Source of the DNA: an uncultured Fusicatenibacter sp.
Lineage (GTDB): Bacteria; Bacillota; Clostridia; Lachnospirales; Lachnospiraceae
Direction: 5' to 3'
Length of the DNA stretch: 12,038 nucleotides
NCBI GenBank assembly: GCA_902493585.1
Contig: CABUPZ010000072.1
Coordinates: 1-12,038, forward strand
The notes under the pieces are model-generated. The model was not told where the DNA came from, did not search any database, and saw nothing but the letters and a program-made list of their open reading frames with translations. The position numbers and the translations under genes were made by a program. Positions 5,456 to 12,038 of the stretch are shown here, piece by piece (the stretch's first letter is position 1; each line of letters starts with the position of its first letter).

Positions 5456-6619
5456 TTATTTCACAATCCGTACCCGAAGCACGCCTTTCACCTGTTCCAG
5501 AACCTTTGCCATCTCTTCCGTCGAAGGACTTTCCAGGTCCATCATGGTATAGGCGTAATCGCCTTTTCCTTTATTCACAAGGTCGGAGATGTTGACACCT
5601 GCGTCACCCATGACCTTGGTAAACTGGCTCAGCATATTGGGGATGTTTCTGTGACAGATGGTAATACGGCCTTTTGCGGAACACATTCCCATATCACAGT
5701 TGGGGAAATTTACCGAATTCCGGATATTTCCATTTTCCATAAAATCACGGATCTCTTTCACTGCCATGATCGCGCAGTTATCTTCCGATTCTTCCGTGGA
5801 TGCTCCCAGATGCGGCGTTACGATCACGCCTTCGGCACCGGCTACCTTCGGATTTGCAAAATCCGTGACATAACGTTTGATCTTTCCGCTTTTCAATCCC
5901 TTAAGAATTGCATCCTCATCGGCAAGAAGATCTCTCGCATAGTTCAGAATGACCACGCCGTCCTTCATCATGGAAACCGCTTTTTCATCCAGCATTCCCC
6001 TGGTGCTGTCCAGCAGCGGGACATGGATTGTAATGTAATCGCACTCCCGGTAAATATCCTCCACATTCTGGATATGGCGGATCGCCCGGGACAGATTCCA
6101 GGCGGCGTCCACGGAGATGTAGGGATCATAGCCGTAAACTTCCATTCCAAGAGGGATCGCCGCGTTGGCTACCAGCTGGCCGATCGCCCCAAGACCGATG
6201 ATTCCCAGCTTCTTTCCACTGATTTCGCAGCCGGCAAACTGTTTTTTCTTCTTTTCCGCCAGTTTCTGAATCTCAGGATTGTCTTTTTCTTCTCTGACCC
6301 AGGAAATGCCGCCGACGATATCTCTGGATGCCAGAAGCATTCCGGCGATCACCAGTTCCTTGACGCCGTTGGCGTTGGCTCCCGGCGTGTTGAACACAAC
6401 GATTCCCCGCTCCGCACACTCTTTCAGCGGAATGTTATTGACTCCTGCGCCTGCACGGGCAACCGCATACAGATTTTCAGGAAGCTCCATCTCATGCATG
6501 GATGCGCTGCGCACCAGGACTGCCTGCGCTTCTTCAAGCTGCTCTGCTTTTTGATACTGATCGCTGAAATTTCCCAGCCCAACCTCCGCAATGGGGTTCA
6601 GGCAATAATACTGATACAT
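5456..6619 (-). CDS. serA: D-3-phosphoglycerate dehydrogenase (short, single-ACT type)
   Basis: The enzyme oxidises 3-phosphoglycerate to 3-phosphohydroxypyruvate with NAD, the first step of serine synthesis. The protein has 387 residues. The N-terminal substrate domain includes RSASMHEMELPE and ARAGAGVNNIP. The Rossmann motif GLGAIG is at 142-147, with the acidic D165 (YGYDPY) after it. NYARDLL contains R229, TPHLGAST contains H270, and an ACT domain spans about 317-387 (ends GVLRVRIVK). The usual DVFE-EP segment carrying the catalytic Glu of E. coli SerA reads VTDFANPK here. This appears to be a feature of a divergent clostridial/Bacteroides SerA clade. The ATG overlaps the serC stop by one base (TGATG). 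AGGAGG at 6635-6630 lies 10 nt away, and a GTG one codon upstream is a possible alternative start. Pairing with serC strongly supports the serine role. Confidence 0.92.
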   Translation of the reverse strand: MYQYYCLNPIAEVGLGNFSDQYQKAEQLEEAQAVLVRSASMHEMELPENLYAVARAGAGVNNIPLKECAERGIVVFNTPGANANGVKELVIAGMLLASRDIVGGISWVREEKDNPEIQKLAEKKKKQFAGCEISGKKLGIIGLGAIGQLVANAAIPLGMEVYGYDPYISVDAAWNLSRAIRHIQNVEDIYRECDYITIHVPLLDSTRGMLDEKAVSMMKDGVVILNYARDLLADEDAILKGLKSGKIKRYVTDFANPKVAGAEGVIVTPHLGASTEESEDNCAIMAVKEIRDFMENGNIRNSVNFPNCDMGMCSAKGRITICHRNIPNMLSQFTKVMGDAGVNISDLVNKGKGDYAYTMMDLESPSTEEMAKVLEQVKGVLRVRIVK

Positions 6620-7701
6620 CACAGATTCGCCTCCTCAAATTCTTTCATAAACGCCACCAGCGCCTCCACGCCTTCCTTTGGCATTGCATTGTAGATGCTG
6701 GCTCTCATGCCGCCCACGGTCCGGTGACCCTTCAGATTTTCAAATCCGGCGGCTTTCGCCTCCTTCACAAATCTGGCGTCCAGTTCACTGTCTCCGGTCA
6801 CAAACGGAACATTCATCAAAGAGCGGTCTTTCGGCACAACCGTGCCACGGAACATTTTGCTGGAATCCAGAAAATCGTACAGGATCTTTGCCTTTTCCTC
6901 ATTCCGTTCCTTCATCACAGACAGTCCGCCCATCCGTTTCAGCCACTGGAACACTTTGCCGCACATGTAGATGCTCCAGCAGTTCGGCGTATTGTACATG
7001 GACCCCGCATCCGCATGGGTCTTATACATCATCATGGTCGGAGTCCCCGGCAGCACATCCTCAGTGATCAGATCCTCACGGACAATGGCGATCACCATGC
7101 CCGCAGGTCCGATATTTTTCTGAACACCGCCATAAAGGATTCCATATCTGGATACATCCACAGGCTCAGACAAAAAACAGGAGGATACGTCGGATACAAG
7201 AAGTTTTCCTTTGGTGTTTGGGAGTTCTTTGAATTTTGTGCCATAAATGGTATTGTTTTCACAGATGTATACATAATCCGCATCCGGGCTCACCGGCAGA
7301 TCCGAACAATCCGGGATATAAGAAAACGTCTGATCCTCGGACGACGCGATCTTGTTTGCTTTTCCGTATTTCCGGGCTTCCTGATACGCCTTTTTTGCCC
7401 ACTGACCGGTGACGATATAATCTGCCACACGGTTTTTCATCAGGTTCATCGGAATCATTGCAAACTGCAGGGAAGCTCCGCCCTGAAGAAACAGCACTTT
7501 ATACTCTTTCGGGATCTTCATCAGTTCGCGAAGGTCTGACTCCGCCTCATCAATGATCTGCTGAAAAACCGAAGAGCGATGACTCATTTCCATCACCGAC
7601 ATGCCGCAGCCGCGGTAATCCAGCATTTCTTCCTGTGCTTCTTTTAAAACCTCTTCCGGCAGTACCGCCGGACCTGCGGAAAAATTGTAAACTCTGCTCA
7701 C
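6619..7701 (-). CDS. serC: Phosphoserine aminotransferase
   Basis: This PLP enzyme converts 3-phosphohydroxypyruvate and glutamate to phosphoserine, the second step of serine synthesis, and family members can also act in pyridoxine synthesis. The protein has 360 residues, matching the usual 360-362. It opens SRVYNFSAGPAVLPEEVL. R42 (SHRSS), W101 (TGQW), D171 (SDVSS) and the PLP lysine K195 (GGVQKNIGPAG) are present. So are the phosphate-site H326 and R327 and R333 (KGHRTVGGMRAS). The start is a GTG (7701-7699) with AGGAGG 9 nt upstream. The ATG three codons earlier (7710) directly touches that SD and so is unlikely to be used. Serine is placed under its own promoter (7831-7803) behind a stem-loop leader. 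serA follows with a one-base overlap. Confidence 0.96.
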   Translation of the reverse strand: MSRVYNFSAGPAVLPEEVLKEAQEEMLDYRGCGMSVMEMSHRSSVFQQIIDEAESDLRELMKIPKEYKVLFLQGGASLQFAMIPMNLMKNRVADYIVTGQWAKKAYQEARKYGKANKIASSEDQTFSYIPDCSDLPVSPDADYVYICENNTIYGTKFKELPNTKGKLLVSDVSSCFLSEPVDVSRYGILYGGVQKNIGPAGMVIAIVREDLITEDVLPGTPTMMMYKTHADAGSMYNTPNCWSIYMCGKVFQWLKRMGGLSVMKERNEEKAKILYDFLDSSKMFRGTVVPKDRSLMNVPFVTGDSELDARFVKEAKAAGFENLKGHRTVGGMRASIYNAMPKEGVEALVAFMKEFEEANL

Positions 7702-7710
7702 TTCACACAT

Positions 7711-7716
7711 CCTCCT
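7711..7716 (-). promoter_or_regulatory. Shine-Dalgarno site that fixes the GTG start of serC
   Basis: AGGAGG on the minus strand. The spacing is 9 nt to the GTG at 7701 and 0 nt to the ATG at 7710, so GTG is the workable start. It also gives the canonical SerC N-terminus. Confidence 0.75.
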
Positions 7717-7735
7717 CGCGTTTTTGCTTATTTGC

Positions 7736-7769
7736 AGAAGAAATACGGCCGCAAAACCGTATTTCTTCT
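7736..7769 (-). promoter_or_regulatory. Stem-loop in the serC leader
   Basis: A perfect 13-bp inverted repeat on the minus strand: AGAAGAAATACGG, 8-nt loop TTTTGCGG, CCGTATTTCTTCT. It lies about 27 nt after the predicted serC transcript start and 34 nt before the GTG. The 3' arm ends in a pyrimidine run, so it is terminator-like, but no U-tract follows the full stem. It may be a leader control element or a weak terminator for ilvB read-through. Confidence 0.55.
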
Positions 7770-7802
7770 TGTAATGTATTACTGCTTTACCGTGATAAAA
7801 CA

Positions 7803-7831
7803 ATGATACAACGCTGTTAAGTTTCTGTCAA
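7803..7831 (-). promoter_or_regulatory. Strong promoter of serC-serA
   Basis: The -35 is TTGACA (7831-7826, exact consensus), the spacer 17 nt and the -10 TATCAT (7808-7803). It begins 15 nt after the ilvB stop. The predicted transcript start is near 7796, leaving a leader of about 95 nt. Confidence 0.8.
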
Positions 7832-7846
7832 CCTTTTTCTCCCAAA

Positions 7847-9517
7847 TTACTTTTCAAGGTCATCTGCGTCAAATACTTCCTCGATCGCTGCGCCGGCCGC
7901 AACCATCGGGAATACTTTGTCATCCCTGTCGATCTGGCAGTCAATGACAACCGGTCCGCCGCAGGCGATGGCTTCCTCGATGGCAGGAGCGATTTCCTCT
8001 TTCTTTGTCACACGGATTCCTTTGGCTCCCATAGCCTCCGCCACTTTTACAAAGTCTGTTGCATCGTCCAGGATCGTATAGGAATAACGCTGTTTATAGA
8101 ACAGAGTCTGCCACTGACGCACCATACCGAGCACATGGTTGTTGATCACCACTTCGATCACCGGTATCTGGTATCTGGAAAGGGTCGCGATTTCATTCAT
8201 ATTCATACGGAAACAACCGTCGCCTGCGATATTGATCACCGTTTTGTCCGGTCTTCCCATCTTCGCACCCATCGCCGCTCCAAGGCCAAAGCCCATCGTT
8301 CCAAGGCCTCCGGAGGTCAGAAGTTCTCTCGGTTCTTTGTAAGTATAATACTGTGCCGCCCACATCTGATGCTGACCAACGTCCGTGGTGATCACCGCAT
8401 CGCCCTTTGTGACGCGGTAAATCTCCTCCATGACTGTCGGTCCGGTCAGTCCGTCCTCATGTTTCATCGGATAACGTTTTTCCAGTTCCCTGATTTCCTC
8501 GATCCATTCCGGATATTCCTTCGGTTCCAGACGCTCGTTCAGACGCTTCAGAGACTCCTTCAGATCTCCGATCACACAGGTATCCACAACAACATTTTTG
8601 TTGATCTCAGCGGCATCAATGTCAAATTGCAGAATTTTGGCATTCTTCGCGAATCTGCTGGTGTCTCCTGTCACACGGTCAGAGAAGCGGGCTCCAAGCA
8701 CGATCAGAAGATCACATTTCGTCACGCCAAGGTTGGAAGTCTTCGTTCCATGCATGCCCAGCATACCTGTATACAAAGGATCATCGCCCGGGAATACGCC
8801 CTTACCCATCAGACTGTCGCAGACCGGAGCCTGAAGCTTATGCGCTAGTTCCCGCACTTCCTCCGATGCACCGGAGATGACCGCTCCTCCTCCGACAAAA
8901 ATATACGGACGTTTTGCCTGATTGATCAACGCGGCAGCTTCCTCAAGAGCCTCCTCTGTAATCGTATTCACCTGACGCTCGATTTTTTCCGGTTCTTTGT
9001 ATTCATATTCATATTTTGCCGCGGTGACATCCTTTGTGATGTCCACAAGCACAGGACCCGGACGTCCGCTTTGTGCGATCCGGAATGCGCGCCGCAGAGT
9101 ATTTGCCAGATCCGCAACATTCTTGACGATCATGCTGTGTTTCGTGATCGGCATCACAACGCCTGCAATGTCTACCTCCTGAAAGCTGTCCTTGCCCAGC
9201 AGGGACTTTCCTACGTTGGCGGTGATCGCCACCACCGGTGACGAATCCATATACGCCGTCGCAATACCCGTCACCAGGTTTGTCGCTCCGGGGCCGCTGG
9301 TCGCCATACAGACGCCTACTTTTCCGGTTGCGCGGGCATAGCCGTCCGCCGCGTGGGCAGCGCCCTGTTCATGGGAGGTCAGAATATGATGGATTTCCGG
9401 ATGGCTGTAAAGCTCATCGTAAACATTCAGGATCGTTCCTCCCGGATAACCAAATACGGTATCTACACCCTGTTCCTTCAAACACTCTATAACAATCTGT
9501 GAACCTGTCAACTGCAT
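7847..9517 (-). CDS. ilvB: Acetolactate synthase (acetohydroxyacid synthase) large subunit
   Basis: This ThDP and FAD enzyme joins two pyruvates to 2-acetolactate, or pyruvate and 2-ketobutyrate to 2-aceto-2-hydroxybutyrate, at the entry to valine, leucine and isoleucine synthesis. The protein has 556 residues, normal for the large subunit. The N-terminal Pyr domain carries the catalytic E50 in SHEQGAAHAADGYAR, followed by ATSGPGATN at 72-80. The middle domain is about 190-325, including GARFSDRVTG at 275-284. The C-terminal PP domain binds Mg-ThDP through GDG 432-434 and NN 459-460, a GDG-X24-NN motif. VLGMVRQWQ at 462-470 is typical of biosynthetic AHAS rather than catabolic AlsS. The ATG has AGGAG 9 nt upstream. 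The gene lies 42 nt after ilvD. No ilvN/ilvH regulatory subunit follows, so that subunit, if present, is elsewhere. Confidence 0.95.
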   Translation of the reverse strand: MQLTGSQIVIECLKEQGVDTVFGYPGGTILNVYDELYSHPEIHHILTSHEQGAAHAADGYARATGKVGVCMATSGPGATNLVTGIATAYMDSSPVVAITANVGKSLLGKDSFQEVDIAGVVMPITKHSMIVKNVADLANTLRRAFRIAQSGRPGPVLVDITKDVTAAKYEYEYKEPEKIERQVNTITEEALEEAAALINQAKRPYIFVGGGAVISGASEEVRELAHKLQAPVCDSLMGKGVFPGDDPLYTGMLGMHGTKTSNLGVTKCDLLIVLGARFSDRVTGDTSRFAKNAKILQFDIDAAEINKNVVVDTCVIGDLKESLKRLNERLEPKEYPEWIEEIRELEKRYPMKHEDGLTGPTVMEEIYRVTKGDAVITTDVGQHQMWAAQYYTYKEPRELLTSGGLGTMGFGLGAAMGAKMGRPDKTVINIAGDGCFRMNMNEIATLSRYQIPVIEVVINNHVLGMVRQWQTLFYKQRYSYTILDDATDFVKVAEAMGAKGIRVTKKEEIAPAIEEAIACGGPVVIDCQIDRDDKVFPMVAAGAAIEEVFDADDLEK

Positions 9518-9559
9518 GGTGCATCTCTCCTCTCAATCAAATTATCTTCCGGCAGCCGT

Positions 9560-11227
9560 TCAGTCAGGAATCTCGAGAACCGCTCCTCTTCTGGCGCTTG
9601 TCACCATTTTCGCGTATCTTGCCAGATACCCTGTGGTCACTGCCGGTTTGCGCGGTTTCCATTCCGCTCTCCTGCGAGCCAGTTCTTCCTCGTCCACCAA
9701 CAGTTCCAGCTTATGCTCCGGAATATTGATGCTGATCCGGTCGCCTTCCTCTACCAGCGCGATCGGACCGCCCACCGCTGCTTCCGGGCAGACATGACCG
9801 ATGGAAGCGCCGCGGGAAGCACCTGAAAAACGTCCGTCTGTGATCAGCGCAACCGTATCGCCAAGCCCCATTCCTGCAATCGCAGAAGTAGGATTCAGCA
9901 TCTCTCTCATTCCCGGACCGCCCTTCGGGCCTTCATAACGGATCACCACAACGTCTCCCGGAACGATTTTTCCTCCACGGATCGCCGCAATGGCATCTTC
10001 CTCACAATCGAAGACGCGGGCAGGTCCTTCGTGTACCAGCATTTCATCACAAACAGCAGAACGTTTGACAACTGCGGTTTCCGGCGCCAGATTTCCTTTC
10101 AGCACCGCGATACCGCCGGTTTTGCTGTATGGATGTTCCACCGGACGGATAACTTCCGGATTTTTGTTCACACAGCCCTGGATGTTCTCTCCCACCGTCT
10201 TTCCTGTCACCGTCATACCGTCTGTATGGATCAGGCCCAGCTTATTCAGTTCGTTCATCACTGCATAAACACCGCCGGCCTCGTTTAATTCTTCAATATA
10301 AGTATGGCCCGCCGGTGCCAGATGGCACAGGTTCGGGGTCTTTTCACTGATCGCGTTGGCAATCTCCGGATTCAGCTCAACACCAGCCTCATGGGCGATC
10401 GCCGGAAGATGCAGCATGCTGTTCGTAGAGCATCCCAGCGCCATATCCACCGTCAGTGCGTTCATAAACGCATCTTCCGTCAGGATATCGCTTGGCCGGA
10501 TGTTTTTCTCCAGCAGCTCCATCACCTTCATACCTGCCTGTTTTGCAAGTACCAGACGCTCGGAATATACCGCCGGGATTGTACCATTTCCTTTCAGTCC
10601 CATACCGAGCACTTCCGTCAGACAGTTCATACTGTTGGCCGTATACATACCGGAACAGGAGCCGCAGGTCGGACAGGTCTTACACTCAAACTCACGCACA
10701 TCCTCCTCGGTCATCGTTCCCGCTGCATAGGATCCAACGGCCTCAAACATACTGGAAAGACTGGTTTTATTGCCTTTCACACGTCCTGCAAGCATCGGGC
10801 CTCCGCTTACAAACACGGTCGGTACATTGATCCTTGCCGCCGCCATCAGAAGTCCCGGTACATTTTTATCACAGTTGGGGATACATACCAGCGCGTCAAA
10901 CTGGTGAGCCGTCGCCATACATTCGGTGGAATCTGCGATCAGGTCACGGGTTACCAGGGAATATTTCATTCCGATGTGTCCCATGGCAATTCCGTCGCAC
11001 ACAGCGATCGCCGGAAAGACGATCGGCACGCCTCCCGCCATGGCAACTCCCATTTTGACCGCCTCTGTGATCTTATCCAGATTCATATGGCCGGGAACAA
11101 TCTCATTGTAAGAGCTGACGATTCCCACCAGCGGTTTTTTCAATTCCTCTTCGGACAGTCCCAGAGCGCGCAGCAGCGAACGCTGCGGAGACTGGGCAAT
11201 CCCTTTTTTTACTGCATCACTTTTCAT
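9560..11227 (-). CDS. ilvD: Dihydroxyacid dehydratase
   Basis: This Fe-S dehydratase converts 2,3-dihydroxy-3-methyl acids to the keto acids that precede valine and isoleucine. The protein has 555 residues, normal for the family. Cluster and metal motifs are visible: CDGIAMGH at 77-84, CIPNCDK at 115-121 (C119) and CPTCGSCSGMYTANS at 185-199 (C191). Later come GCSTNSMLHL 265-274, YEGPKGGPGMREML 431-444 and DGRFSGASRG 464-473. Near residue 45 the protein reads VPGHM, as in E. coli IlvD (VPGHV), instead of the PCN found in [2Fe-2S] dehydratases. This suggests an oxygen-sensitive [4Fe-4S] type in an anaerobe, by inference. The ATG has AAGGAGG at 11242-11236, 8 nt away. The gene starts 21 nt after leuB and is probably co-transcribed with leuB and ilvB. 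Confidence 0.97.
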   Translation of the reverse strand: MKSDAVKKGIAQSPQRSLLRALGLSEEELKKPLVGIVSSYNEIVPGHMNLDKITEAVKMGVAMAGGVPIVFPAIAVCDGIAMGHIGMKYSLVTRDLIADSTECMATAHQFDALVCIPNCDKNVPGLLMAAARINVPTVFVSGGPMLAGRVKGNKTSLSSMFEAVGSYAAGTMTEEDVREFECKTCPTCGSCSGMYTANSMNCLTEVLGMGLKGNGTIPAVYSERLVLAKQAGMKVMELLEKNIRPSDILTEDAFMNALTVDMALGCSTNSMLHLPAIAHEAGVELNPEIANAISEKTPNLCHLAPAGHTYIEELNEAGGVYAVMNELNKLGLIHTDGMTVTGKTVGENIQGCVNKNPEVIRPVEHPYSKTGGIAVLKGNLAPETAVVKRSAVCDEMLVHEGPARVFDCEEDAIAAIRGGKIVPGDVVVIRYEGPKGGPGMREMLNPTSAIAGMGLGDTVALITDGRFSGASRGASIGHVCPEAAVGGPIALVEEGDRISINIPEHKLELLVDEEELARRRAEWKPRKPAVTTGYLARYAKMVTSARRGAVLEIPD

Positions 11228-11248
11228 CTTCTTCTCCTCCTTGGTCCT

Positions 11249-12038
11249 TCACGCTTCTATTTCCTTCGCCAGCAGATCTCCCATCTCTGTGGTGGAAACC
11301 TGAGTACAGCCTTCCGACATGATATCCACCGTACGGTATCCCTTTTTCAGCACCTGCTTCACCGCCTGCTCCACAGCATCCGCCTCCGTATCCAGGTTCA
11401 GTGAATAGCGGAGCATCATCGCCGCAGAAAGCACGGTGGCAATGGGGTTGGCAATATTTTTTCCTGCAATATCGGGAGCGGATCCATGACTCGGCTCATA
11501 CAGTCCGAAACTGCTCTCATTCAGGCTGGCGGAGGACAGCATACCGATGGAACCGGTCACCATGCTGGCCTCATCAGAAAGGATGTCGCCGAACATGTTC
11601 TCCGTCAGGATCACATCAAACTGTGCCGGATCACGAACCAGCTGCATCGCACAATTATCCACCAGCATATGCTCCAGAGCGACGTCCGGATAATCCTTTG
11701 CCACTTCTTCCACAACCGCTCTCCAGAGGCGGGAAGAATCCAGCACATTTGCCTTATCTACACTGGTCACTTTCTTTCTCCTCTTCCGTGCGATGTCAAA
11801 GGCGCGGACAGCGATGCGCCGGATCTCTTTTTCATTGTAGGTCAGCGTATCTACCGCTTTTCTGAGCCCGTCTTCCACAACGGTCTTTCTCTCTCCAAAG
11901 TAAAGGCCTCCGGTCAGTTCTCTCATGATCACCAGATCAAAACCGTCTGCAATGATCTCCTCTTTCAGCGGGCAGGCGTCCTTCAGTTCTTCATAAAGAT
12001 AAGCGGGACGAAGATTAGCAAACAGACCCAATTCCTTT
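11249..12038 (-). CDS. leuB: 3-isopropylmalate dehydrogenase, 5' end outside the window
   Basis: The enzyme oxidises and decarboxylates 3-isopropylmalate with NAD to the keto acid before leucine. The 262 readable codons correspond to roughly the C-terminal 70 percent of a protein normally about 360 residues long. About 100 N-terminal residues lie beyond base 12038. The frame is open through the window edge (KELGLFANLRPAY), so the TTG at 12031 is not a start. Substrate and metal residues are visible in FANLRP, VIMRELTGGLYFGE, VDKANVLDSSRLWR, VDNCAMQLVRDP and TENMFGDILSDEAS. The NAD-side motif YEPSHGSAPDIAGK follows. The gene ends 21 nt before ilvD. The leu wording (LRPAYLYEEL, GSIGMLSSASL) separates it from isocitrate or tartrate dehydrogenases. 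Confidence 0.96.
   Translation of the reverse strand, partial: KELGLFANLRPAYLYEELKDACPLKEEIIADGFDLVIMRELTGGLYFGERKTVVEDGLRKAVDTLTYNEKEIRRIAVRAFDIARKRRKKVTSVDKANVLDSSRLWRAVVEEVAKDYPDVALEHMLVDNCAMQLVRDPAQFDVILTENMFGDILSDEASMVTGSIGMLSSASLNESSFGLYEPSHGSAPDIAGKNIANPIATVLSAAMMLRYSLNLDTEADAVEQAVKQVLKKGYRTVDIMSEGCTQVSTTEMGDLLAKEIEA

Noticed and set aside
5387..6694. Plus-strand open frame of about 435 codons opposite serA
   Set aside because: It is antisense to a certain gene, runs across the serA terminator hairpin and into serC, and has no family-like features.
7832..7846. Expected terminator directly after ilvB
   Set aside because: The 15 bases contain no inverted repeat; only the later leader stem-loop is present, reported separately.
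11228..11248. Possible T-box or leucine-responsive leader between leuB and ilvD
   Set aside because: The gap is 21 bases and holds only the ilvD SD. Any such leader would lie upstream of leuB, outside the window.
10304..11404. Plus-strand open frame opposite ilvD and the end of leuB (about 366 codons)
   Set aside because: It crosses the ilvD-leuB junction and is opposite two certain genes. It looks like a codon-bias shadow.

Overview
The window carries ten genes, all read from the minus strand. In transcription order they are leuB (5' end cut off by the window), ilvD, ilvB, serC, serA, glgB, mscS, rimP, nusA and ylxR (3' end cut off). Protein wording, the leuB-ilvD-ilvB order, the 387-residue SerA type with one ACT domain, and RimP and NusA sequences of the 'EVSSPGLGRPL' and acidic-tail style suggest a Clostridia member, most likely Lachnospiraceae. 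That assignment is inference from protein recall, not from a search. I see no mobile element, CRISPR array, tRNA or rRNA.

Layout. (1) 12038-7847 is a branched-chain amino acid block: LeuB (leucine branch), IlvD and IlvB (shared valine/isoleucine steps), closely spaced with good Shine-Dalgarno (SD) sites. (2) 7831-5406 is a serine block. A near-consensus promoter starts 15 nt after ilvB, followed by a leader with a 13-bp stem-loop, serC, then serA overlapping it at a TGATG junction, and an intrinsic terminator. SerC and SerA carry out consecutive steps from 3-phosphoglycerate to phosphoserine. (3) 5358-2064 is a two-gene glgB-mscS unit: its own promoter, glycogen branching enzyme, a small mechanosensitive channel 3 nt later, and a long hairpin terminator that begins at the mscS stop codon. 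(4) 1927-1 is the start of the rimP-nusA-ylxR translation/transcription operon. It has an extended -10 promoter and a 138-nt leader holding a weak terminator hairpin and a second stem-loop, then genes joined by short gaps or overlaps.

Most of the window is ordinary core metabolism and I found no undescribed multi-gene system. The most interesting signal is regulatory: a terminator-like hairpin with an interrupted U-tract between the nusA-operon promoter and rimP, placed as expected for NusA-dependent self-attenuation. Several start codons also needed revising from SD and promoter position: TTG for ylxR and rimP, GTG for serC, and an internal ATG for glgB.
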